Below are positions 1 through 4,968 of a DNA stretch of 5,808 bases, piece after piece; position 1 is the first letter of the stretch, and each line of letters starts with the position of its first letter. Source of the DNA: DATKMS01 sp041497995 (lineage in GTDB: Bacteria > Desulfobacterota > Binatia > HRBIN30). The stretch covers positions 1 through 5,808 of the forward strand of contig JBGQHM010000420.1 of NCBI GenBank assembly GCA_041497995.1, given 5' to 3'. The notes beneath the pieces are model-generated. The model saw nothing but the letters and a program-made list of their open reading frames with translations. It did no database searches and was not told the origin of the DNA. Both the position numbers and the translations under genes were made by a program.

Positions 1-5
1 AGGAC

Positions 6-116
6 GGCCGAAAAGGGGACAGTCCCCTTGCCCGGGCCGTGGCGACTGCTCGGAATGTCTTGATTGTTTCAGGCCACAATCAGCGTCCCGGAGGGGGGAC
101 TGTCCCCCTTTCGGCC
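6..116. repeat. Inverted pair of REP-like GGGGACAGTCCCC palindromes
   Basis: Two arms, 6-27 and 94-116, are near-perfect inverted copies: each reads GGCCGAAA followed by a run of G, then ACAGTCCCC, the second on the opposite strand. Each arm contains its own palindrome (13-29, a perfect 8-bp stem around one base; 94-108, a perfect 7-bp stem around one base). Between them, TGATTGT at 61-67 pairs perfectly with ACAATCA at 76-82 across an 8-base loop. The unit can therefore fold as three successive hairpins or as one long cruciform. This layout resembles bacterial REP/BIME elements, which are spread by REP-associated tyrosine transposases and often sit just past gene ends. Here it lies 13 bases past the YciI-like stop. 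No transposase or target duplication is visible in the window, so a passive, non-autonomous copy is most likely. Confidence 0.75.
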
Positions 117-122
117 AAACCT

Positions 123-141
123 GCCAGCCTCAGCGGCTGGC
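123..141 (-). terminator. Small hairpin over the YciI-like stop codon
   Basis: GCCAGC at 123-128 pairs perfectly with GCTGGC at 136-141 across a 7-base loop that contains the stop codon of the minus-strand YciI-like gene. On the minus strand it is followed by AGGTTTGG, not a real U tract, so intrinsic termination is doubtful. It may act with the downstream REP palindromes to end or protect the 3' end of the transcript. Confidence 0.25.
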
Positions 142-420
142 GTCTCCCGGCTGCGGGAACACCTGCATGAAGGGCTTGACCTCAACGCGGTTGAAGATGC
201 CGTTGACCACGTAGGGATCGCGCGCCACCACTTCCCACACCGCCTCGCGTGACGGCAGGTCGACGATGATCAAGCTGCCACTGCCGTCGGTGAACGGACC
301 GGCGAGCACCACCTTGCCCGCCTGCGAGAGCGGTTCGAGATGGCGTAGGTGCGCCGGGCGGTGTTGTGGCCGCTTTTCCTTGGCGTCCGGTGCGTCGTGG
401 CCGATGATGACGAAGAGCGT
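130..420 (-). CDS. YciI-family protein, apparent ACG start
   Basis: Encodes a small ferredoxin-like-fold protein of the YciI (YCII-related) family, about 96 residues when counted from the ACG at 420-418. It opens with LFVIIGHDAPD, followed by RPAHLRHLEPL, AGPFTDGSGSLII, DPYVVNG and VEVKPFMQVFP, which are the conserved blocks of the family in order. His24 and Asp45 are the likely equivalents of the His/Asp pair proposed as active site in this family; the physiological substrate is generally unknown. The usual N-terminus of relatives is M-LFVII, and a perfect AGGAGG ribosome site lies 5 bases before the ACG that replaces that Met. In-frame alternatives are ATG at 486, GTG at 480 and TTG at 543, but they add non-homologous sequence, lack a good ribosome site and overlap the divergent gene. 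Family assignment is firm; the start, and so whether the gene is expressed, is open. Confidence 0.8.
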   Translation of the reverse strand, partial: TLFVIIGHDAPDAKEKRPQHRPAHLRHLEPLSQAGKVVLAGPFTDGSGSLIIVDLPSREAVWEVVARDPYVVNGIFNRVEVKPFMQVFPQPGDASR

Positions 421-425
421 ACGCG

Positions 426-431
426 CCTCCT
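426..431 (-). promoter_or_regulatory. Consensus AGGAGG ribosome binding site before an ACG codon
   Basis: On the minus strand the sequence reads AGGAGG, five bases (CGCGT), then ACG CTC TTC GTC. Position and spacing are ideal for initiation at the codon that aligns with the Met of relatives, but that codon is ACG. No ATG, GTG or TTG occurs in any frame within the normal spacing, which makes this site decisive for the start discussion. Confidence 0.7.
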
Positions 432-471
432 GAGTTGTAATTCCGTTGCGGGCTTGTACCCTAACGGCGAT

Positions 472-837
472 ATGGCGCACAAGCATGAGGAGGAGATCCC
501 AGCTGCGCTGGAGTCGGTCGTAGAACGCCTCGGTGATCTCCAAGTGGTGCTCGGTCCCCAGGCTGGTCCGGTGGTCGCGGCGGTTCGCAGCCTGCTGATT
601 GCCGCGATGGCGGCGCGTGACCGCGGTGACATGCCAGCGGCGCTGGCGCAGATCGGCGCGGCAATGGACAAGTTGAGCGCCCTCGCCGACGGCCTCGACC
701 CTGCCGAAGGGACGTTAATGCGCGCTCTGGCCCACAACTTCCGCACTGCGTTGCTGCGCGGCGACGACGCGCAGGCGAAACAGAGTGCCGCGTTCATGTT
801 CGAGAAGTCCGGCGCGATCCCGCGAAAGAAGGGCTGA
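472..837 (+). CDS. Small helical protein of unknown function
   Basis: Not recognised with confidence. The 121-residue product from the ATG at 472 begins with a His/Glu-rich stretch (MAHKHEEEIP), has no signal peptide or membrane segment, and is Ala/Leu-rich with heptad-like hydrophobic spacing, so it is probably an all-helical soluble protein. Residues about 47-110 contain two similar helical stretches (ARDRGDMPAALAQIGAAMDKL and RALAHNFRTALLRGDDAQAK, the first written only as far as needed to locate it), and it ends in a basic tail, IPRKKG. The reading frame has strong G/C at third codon positions, supporting coding. The frame is open back to 349, but that extension is Cys/Arg-rich and runs antisense to the YciI gene, so ATG 472 is preferred although no good ribosome site precedes it. 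It is divergent from the YciI gene and lies 44 bases before the DUF3187 gene, so those two may be co-transcribed. Confidence 0.7.
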   Translation: MAHKHEEEIPAALESVVERLGDLQVVLGPQAGPVVAAVRSLLIAAMAARDRGDMPAALAQIGAAMDKLSALADGLDPAEGTLMRALAHNFRTALLRGDDAQAKQSAAFMFEKSGAIPRKKG

Positions 838-881
838 GCGGGCTTGAGTCCCGCACGTGGCTCCAGTAAGCGCCTGCAGCT

Positions 882-1877
882 ATGCGCGTTCTTGCGACAG
901 CTTGCCTGGCGCTGCTGGTACACGTCAGCGCCGCGTGTGCCGAGGGCGACGAGTTCACCGGCTACGGCCCGATCCCCGTCCGCAACTACCAACCCATTCA
1001 GCTCATCTTCCTGAACCTGCCCTTCGAGCGCGCACGCGTCCAAGGTCCCGGGCACTTCGAGGTGCATCTGGAGTCGGCGGAGAGCAACGAGATCGCGACC
1101 AACCAGGGTGTCGTCGACGCCACCCTCAAGTTCGAAACCAATCGTACGATGGTCGGCGGCAGCTACGGCGTAGGTCACGGATGCGAGGTCGGGCTCGACG
1201 TGCCGATGATCTCGCGCTTCGGCGGGTTCCTCGATCCCTTCATCGACAGCGTGGAAAGTCTCTTCGGCAACTTCAACGTCGAGCGCACGCTGTTCCCCAA
1301 CAACTCATTCGGCGGGTTTCACGTGCAGCGCGGGGACGTCACGCTATTCGACGGCAAGGACCAGTCGTTCAACCTCGGCGACATTTGGATGAGCGGGAAG
1401 TACGAGGCGTGGCATCCGGAAGGATGGCCGCTCGTCTCGCTGCGCGCCGCGGTGAAAGTTCCGACGGGCCGGGCTGGTGGCGTGTACGGCAGCGGGAAGC
1501 CCGACTTCGGTCTCGGGCTCGCCGCGGAACATCAGTTCCTACCGTGGTTGGTGACGTATGCAAATCTGGCGCTGATCTATCCGGTCGGCCCGGTGACCGC
1601 GGGAGATCTCAGCCTCAACCCCATGGTCACGCAGGGGATCAGTTTCGAGGCGCGGCTGTTTCGTCCGGTCTCCATCCTGCTGCAGCAGGAGCTCTACACC
1701 AGCCCGATGCATGGAAACGACACCGGCCTGTTGGACGGCCCGCTGGTCGAATTGTCGGGTGGCATCAACGTTGCCGTGCAACCGCTGCTCTTCCAACTCG
1801 GAGTCGTCGACAACGTCACCGGAGTGATCACAGCCGCCGACTTCACGGTGATGGTGCGGATGACCTATCGGCGTTGA
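882..1877 (+). CDS. DUF3187 family outer-membrane-like protein
   Basis: A 331-residue exported protein. Residues 1-20 form a typical signal peptide: Arg at position 2, hydrophobic core LATACLALLVHV, and an A-C-A site cut before EGDEF. Cys19 is not in a proper lipobox, so signal peptidase I is expected. The mature start GYGPIPVRNYQPIQLIFLN and ERARV match the N-terminal signature of DUF3187, a family of uncharacterised predicted beta-barrels. The rest alternates short hydrophobic and polar strands with aromatic residues and Gly turns (for example VGGSYGVGHGCEVGLDVPM, and VSLRAAVKVPTG) and ends in a strand, FTVMVRMTYRR. This fits an outer-membrane barrel, although the C-terminal residue is Arg rather than the common Phe. 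It would imply a diderm host. No clear ribosome site precedes the ATG; the signal peptide fixes the start. Substrate or role is unknown. Confidence 0.85.
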   Translation: MRVLATACLALLVHVSAACAEGDEFTGYGPIPVRNYQPIQLIFLNLPFERARVQGPGHFEVHLESAESNEIATNQGVVDATLKFETNRTMVGGSYGVGHGCEVGLDVPMISRFGGFLDPFIDSVESLFGNFNVERTLFPNNSFGGFHVQRGDVTLFDGKDQSFNLGDIWMSGKYEAWHPEGWPLVSLRAAVKVPTGRAGGVYGSGKPDFGLGLAAEHQFLPWLVTYANLALIYPVGPVTAGDLSLNPMVTQGISFEARLFRPVSILLQQELYTSPMHGNDTGLLDGPLVELSGGINVAVQPLLFQLGVVDNVTGVITAADFTVMVRMTYRR

Positions 1878-1882
1878 GGATC

Positions 1883-1927
1883 GTGCTGGTGCTCGTGTCG
1901 GCGTTCGGACACGAGCTCACCGAGCAC
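1883..1927 (+). terminator. Strong hairpin between convergent genes, possible terminator
   Basis: GCTCGTGTC at 1891-1899 pairs perfectly with GACACGAGC at 1908-1916 across an 8-base loop. The stem continues past a two-base bulge (GGT 1888-1890 with ACC 1919-1921) and a one-base bulge (GTGCT 1883-1887 with AGCAC 1923-1927), 17 pairs in total. It starts 5 bases past the DUF3187 stop and ends 11 bases before the methyltransferase stop, where a bidirectional terminator would be expected. Neither side has a run of T; the plus strand continues with the pyrimidine-rich CGTTCTTCAATCTTC. Confidence 0.5.
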
Positions 1928-1938
1928 AAGCACGTTCT

Positions 1939-2721
1939 TCAATCTTCGGGTTTCCAGCCGATGAGCGCGAAGCCGTGCGGCTGGCTGAAGCGTTGATCGA
2001 TGCGGGTGAAGCCGGTGATGCGGAGCCACTCGGCGATGCGCTCGGGTGAACGGATGGCAGGAGGAGACGGGAACGCGGTGCCTTCCCAGTTGGTCAGCCA
2101 AGCCGACGGCTTCGCCAGCGTGCTGCAGACGAAGCTGCCACCCGGGGTCAGGTGGCTGTAGACCAGGCGCATCACCGTGCGCACGGCGTCGTCGCGGTGC
2201 AGGAACGGAAACAGTCCGATGGCGAGTGCGATGTCGGGATCTTGGCTGATCAGGTAGCTGGATTCGTCCGTGGCGTCGCCGACCGAAAATGTGAAACGCG
2301 GCAGCGCCTCGTCCGCCACCAGTTTTCTGCCATGCATCACTTGGCGCGGATCGCGATCGTGGCACACGATCGCCAGATCGTCGTCGCCGTGCTCGCGCGC
2401 CAGCTCGCGCAGGTAGCGCGCAGTGCCCGCTGCGACATCGAGGATGACGGTCGATTGGCTCGACGACCGCCGTTGCGCAACGAGCTCGGCGAGCAGTTCC
2501 TTGGTGGTTTGAATCCGTTGCCGAATGCTGTCCCACGTGCGCAGCCCCAAGAACGTGCGGTCGATCCAACGGCCGAGCACACCGTTGCCCTGCGGGGTGT
2601 TCTCGTAGGCGTACTCGTGCACCACCCCCGAGGATGGCCCGTACTCCGCTGCCAGGCGCAAGCCGGCGGAGTACCGCCCAAGTAGGCGGATCACGTTGTC
2701 GCTCATGGGCATTGCAAGCAT
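1939..2721 (-). CDS. Class I SAM-dependent methyltransferase (Methyltransf_20-like)
   Basis: A 260-residue cytoplasmic protein with a Rossmann-type methyltransferase domain. Motif I is ILDVAAGTARYL (residues about 93-104, glycine-poor: only one Gly in the usual GxGxG loop). The second-strand acidic residues are in CHDRDP (120-125), and motif GDATD is at 148-152. The motif IV region is PDIALAIGLFPFL (162-174), followed by LTPGGSFVCS (191-200). The N-terminal region GVVHEYAYENTPQG and LGRWIDRTFL (32-58) and the end GFTRIDQRF with a final hydrophobic strand recall the PF12147 (Methyltransf_20) group, in which the methyl acceptor is unknown. The first ATG at 2721 is used; ATGs at 2712 and 2706 are equally possible, since MSDNVIRLL looks like a natural N-terminus and no ribosome site discriminates. 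It is convergent with the DUF3187 gene and divergent from the oxidoreductase gene, so it is probably transcribed alone. Methyltransferase fold is sure; the subfamily is less so. Confidence 0.85.
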   Translation of the reverse strand: MLAMPMSDNVIRLLGRYSAGLRLAAEYGPSSGVVHEYAYENTPQGNGVLGRWIDRTFLGLRTWDSIRQRIQTTKELLAELVAQRRSSSQSTVILDVAAGTARYLRELAREHGDDDLAIVCHDRDPRQVMHGRKLVADEALPRFTFSVGDATDESSYLISQDPDIALAIGLFPFLHRDDAVRTVMRLVYSHLTPGGSFVCSTLAKPSAWLTNWEGTAFPSPPAIRSPERIAEWLRITGFTRIDQRFSQPHGFALIGWKPED

Positions 2722-2766
2722 AACTAACTAGGGTTTCGACGTAGCCGCTGCAAGGATGCGGCCACA

Positions 2767-2797
2767 CCGGTGCCGTGAATCTATGATGAAGCACCGG
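2767..2797. repeat. 7-bp inverted repeat in a divergent intergenic region
   Basis: CCGGTGC at 2767-2773 and GCACCGG at 2791-2797 are perfect inverted copies with 17 bases between them, so the centres of the half-sites are 24 bases apart. The left copy also contributes to the self-palindrome CACCGGTG at 2765-2772. It lies midway in the 186 bases between the divergent methyltransferase and oxidoreductase starts, a natural position for an operator. No regulator gene is seen nearby, and chance is not excluded at this GC content. Confidence 0.3.
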
Positions 2798-2837
2798 CGC
2801 TGAGAGTCGACGGCCGCCGGTTTCTGTCGTCACGTTG

Positions 2838-2867
2838 TTGCGACGATTGTCACGCGCAAGGTACAGT
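2838..2867 (+). promoter_or_regulatory. Sigma70-like promoter candidate for the oxidoreductase gene
   Basis: TTGCGA (2838-2843) and TACAGT (2862-2867), separated by 18 bases, each match the sigma70 hexamers at four of six positions. Transcription would start near 2874, leaving a leader of about 34 bases that contains a small CCCC-AGA-GGGG hairpin (2877-2887) and a purine-rich stretch GGGGAGAAGGG before the ATG at 2908. The rest of the 2722-2907 spacer shows no open reading frame worth calling; I found no convincing promoter for the methyltransferase on the other strand. Confidence 0.35.
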
Positions 2868-2907
2868 CGATCAGAACCCCAGAGGGGAGAAGGGCAGGCA
2901 TCCAGCG

Positions 2908-3849
2908 ATGGCCAAACTCCTGTTCGGCGTGCATACCGGGCCGCAAAACTGCACCCTCGATGATCTACGCCGGGTCTGGCATCTCGCCGATCGCTCGGGA
3001 TTCCACTGGGTCTCCATTTGGGACCATTTCTACCCGGCGATGCTCGTCCCGGGTGACGCTCAAGGGACGTGCTTCGAGGCCGTTTCGATCATGACGGCGT
3101 TAGCCGCGGAAACCCGCAACGTGCGGGTCGGCAGCCTGGTGTATTGCATGGCGTATCGGCACCCCGCGGTGCTTGCCAATGCTATGGTGACGGTCGACCA
3201 CATCAGTGGCGGCCGCATGGAGCTAGGCCTCGGTGCGGGCTGGAGCCAAATCGAGTTCGATGCCTACGGCATTCCGTTCTTGCCCATCAAAGATCGGCTC
3301 GACCAGCTCGAAGAAGGTGTACAAATCATCCGCGGCTTGTTTAGCCAGGAGGCGACCACGTTCCGCGGCAAGCACTACCAGATGACCGACGCACGCTGCG
3401 AGCCGAAGCCGTTGCAGCAGCGCCCGCGTCTGTGGCTCGGGGGAATGGGGGAGAAGCGGTTGCTGCGCATGGCAGCCAAGTACGCCGACGGGTGGAACGT
3501 GCCGTTTATCGGACCGGAGCTGTTTGAGCAGAAGAACGCCGTGCTCACGCAGTGGTGTGAGAAGGAGCGGCGCCCACCGCACGAGATCACCCGCACCATC
3601 AACCTGGGCCTGGCCATCGGCCGCAACGAGGCCGAGGCGCAACGCAAGCGCGAGGGCCTGCAGGCACAGTTCGGTTCCGCGCTGAGCTTCATGGAACCCG
3701 GCATGCTCATTGGGACCCCGCAGCAGATCATCGACCGCATCGGCGCCTACGTTCAGCGCGGTGCCGAGTGGATCATCGTCGCCTTGCGCGCACCCTTCGA
3801 TGTCGAAGGGCTGCAAATTTTCATCGACTCGGTGATGCCGGCCTTCTAA
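2908..3849 (+). CDS. LLM-class F420-dependent oxidoreductase
   Basis: A 313-residue luciferase-like monooxygenase-fold (TIM barrel) protein. Visible signatures are FGVHTGPQNCTLDDL (6-20), SIWDHFYP (36-43), RVGSLVYCMAYRHPAVLA (73-90), DHISGGRMELGLGAGW (97-112), CEPKPLQ (164-170), LGGMGEKRLLRMAAKYADGWN (within 177-197) and the C-terminal IGTPQQIIDRI. These blocks, in this order, fit best the group of probable F420-dependent oxidoreductases typified by mycobacterial Rv1855c (TIGR03560-like). Such enzymes use reduced F420, or in some members FMN, for hydride transfer to diverse substrates; the substrate here cannot be read from sequence. The ATG at 2908 gives the normal N-terminus; no stronger upstream start exists. 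The stop codon abuts the palindromic repeat at 3849-3939. No F420 biosynthesis gene is in the window, so the cofactor is assigned from family only. Confidence 0.9.
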   Translation: MAKLLFGVHTGPQNCTLDDLRRVWHLADRSGFHWVSIWDHFYPAMLVPGDAQGTCFEAVSIMTALAAETRNVRVGSLVYCMAYRHPAVLANAMVTVDHISGGRMELGLGAGWSQIEFDAYGIPFLPIKDRLDQLEEGVQIIRGLFSQEATTFRGKHYQMTDARCEPKPLQQRPRLWLGGMGEKRLLRMAAKYADGWNVPFIGPELFEQKNAVLTQWCEKERRPPHEITRTINLGLAIGRNEAEAQRKREGLQAQFGSALSFMEPGMLIGTPQQIIDRIGAYVQRGAEWIIVALRAPFDVEGLQIFIDSVMPAF

Positions 3850-3939
3850 TTGCGGAATGCGGATTTCGGATTGCGGATTCGAAAAAGGAAGGCATTACGG
3901 AGGCTCTTCAATCCGCATTCCGCAATGCGAAATCCGTAA
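3849..3939. repeat. Palindromic degenerate-heptamer repeat filling a convergent gap
   Basis: A 17-base arm at 3849-3865 (ATTGCGGAATGCGGATT) recurs perfectly inverted at 3910-3926. Each side is a degenerate heptamer array: TGCGGAA, TGCGGAT, TTCGGAT, TGCGGAT from 3851 to 3878, and the complementary units ATCCGCA, TTCCGCA, ATGCGAA, ATCCGTA from 3911 to 3938. Because the units repeat, the arms can also pair in a second register (around 3859-3877 with the right-hand end, 17 of 19 positions). The centre, 3879-3909, is unique and purine-rich at first. The element fills the space between the oxidoreductase stop (3847-3849) and the cyclase stop (3940-3942), and is less GC-rich than the flanking genes. 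It could act as a bidirectional terminator or transcript 3' stabiliser; origin as a mobile or expanding repeat is inference. Confidence 0.75.
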
Positions 3940-4893
3940 TCACTTGATCGCTTGCGGGTTGATCGGTGAGCCCACGGCGCCGGTGATCGGCAGCGGGGGC
4001 GCGACGAAGAGAAACTCGTAGACGCCATCGCTGGCGCAGTCTGTGGCAAGGTCCTCGAGGTTGAAGATCTCGCCCACCAGCATGCCCATGTTGACGATGG
4101 CCACGCAGTGCAGCGGCTGGAAGACGTCGGGTGTTTCGTTCGGAATGACCTCGGTGCCCCACGTGTCGGTGGCGTAGCCGGCGATTTCATTCTTCGCCAA
4201 CCACTCGCAGCAGGTGAGGCTCAGCCCGGGGGCGGGACCGCCGGCGTACTGTCCCCAGCTCCCTTCCGCGTTCACTTGCGCCAGCTGGCCGGTGCGGATG
4301 AGGACGATGTCGCCGGTTCCAATGCTGACCCTCGCGTTTGCGGCGGCGCCATCGAGATCGGCCGGGTAGATGGCTTCGCCGGCGACCAGCCAGTCCTTGT
4401 CACGATGGCGTGGGATGTCGAGCAGCACGCCGCGCGACACGATCTTGCTCTTGAGCTTGTCGATCGAGTTGGCGCGCGCCCCGTTGCTGTTCACCATCTC
4501 GGGGCCGCGATCGTTGTACATCTTGCCGTCGAAGTAGATGTGCGACAGCGCGTCCCACTGCGTGGCGCACTGCAGCGGCATGGTGACGGCGTCGTCGCAG
4601 TAGCGCAGCCCCGGAATGAAGTCCTGCGCGCCGGAAGCCACGTCGCCGCCGTCCTGCAGCATGTAGTGCAGCGGGTTGGTGCGTCCGCCGAATCCGGTCT
4701 GCGGTCCTTTGCTATCGAACGGAATCGCGAGTGAGAACACTTTGCCCTGTCGCACCAGCTGGGCGGCTGCGACGATCTTTTCAGACGTGATGTAGTTCAG
4801 TGTGCCCAATTCATCCGCAGCGCCCCACTTACCCCAGGTGCGATACTGCTTCGCGAGTTGTCGCACGGTGCTGATGTCCATCTTCTGCGCCAT
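3940..4893 (-). CDS. Cyclase-family hydrolase (kynurenine formamidase-like fold)
   Basis: A 317-residue protein of the cyclase family (PF04199), which includes kynurenine formamidase KynB and isatin hydrolase, metal-dependent hydrolases of amides and lactams. Landmarks are WGKWGAADELGTLNYIT (20-36), LQCATQWDALSHIYFDGKMYN (within 107-127), RGVLLDI (154-160), GTGDIVLIRTG (192-202), ATDTWGTEVIPN (241-252) and the typical end VAPPLPITGAVGSPINPQAIK (final residues about 297-317). In KynB-type enzymes the metal site reads HxGTHxDxPxH; here it is Q108-C-A-T-Q112-W-D114-A-L-S-H118, keeping Asp and the last His but with Gln at both earlier His positions. This seems typical of a large uncharacterised branch rather than decay. 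The ATG at 4893 follows a GGGGTGG stretch; the open frame back to 4956 encodes an implausible Arg-rich leader. ATG 4881 is an alternative. It probably follows the stress-protein gene in one transcript. Substrate unknown. Confidence 0.88.
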   Translation of the reverse strand: MAQKMDISTVRQLAKQYRTWGKWGAADELGTLNYITSEKIVAAAQLVRQGKVFSLAIPFDSKGPQTGFGGRTNPLHYMLQDGGDVASGAQDFIPGLRYCDDAVTMPLQCATQWDALSHIYFDGKMYNDRGPEMVNSNGARANSIDKLKSKIVSRGVLLDIPRHRDKDWLVAGEAIYPADLDGAAANARVSIGTGDIVLIRTGQLAQVNAEGSWGQYAGGPAPGLSLTCCEWLAKNEIAGYATDTWGTEVIPNETPDVFQPLHCVAIVNMGMLVGEIFNLEDLATDCASDGVYEFLFVAPPLPITGAVGSPINPQAIK

Positions 4894-4968
4894 AGGCCAC
4901 CCCGCTTCTCGCCTCCGCGATGCTCCTCGGGCTACGTGCCGCGAGCGACGAGCCACGCGCGCGCCGCG

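Noticed and set aside
64..252. Short plus-strand open frame through the second REP arm
   Set aside because: It runs through the repeat and antisense to the YciI gene; no ribosome site or family signature.
270..1178. Long minus-strand open frame spanning the YciI, small-protein and DUF3187 genes
   Set aside because: It crosses three better-supported genes in antisense or shifted frame and has no recognisable domain.
857..1996. Open frame of 379 codons on the plus strand over the DUF3187 gene
   Set aside because: Arg-rich low-complexity product in a shifted frame. The 882-1877 frame has a signal peptide and clear family signature.
1865..2833. Open frame of 322 codons on the minus strand covering the methyltransferase gene
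   Set aside because: It is an alternate frame of the real methyltransferase on the same strand. Its product is Arg/His/Pro-rich with no family motif, as expected of out-of-frame reading in GC-rich DNA.
3851..3938. CRISPR array or coding tandem repeat
   Set aside because: The units are only 7 bases, directly adjacent without spacers, and inverted about a centre; there are no cas genes.
2908..4893. Single catabolic operon of oxidoreductase and cyclase-family hydrolase
   Set aside because: The two genes are convergent with a structured repeat between them, so they cannot share a transcript; a functional link is not shown by the sequence.
4894..4956. N-terminal extension of the cyclase-family gene to 4956
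   Set aside because: The added 21 residues are Arg-rich, lack family similarity and are not a signal peptide; ATG 4893 gives the usual N-terminus.
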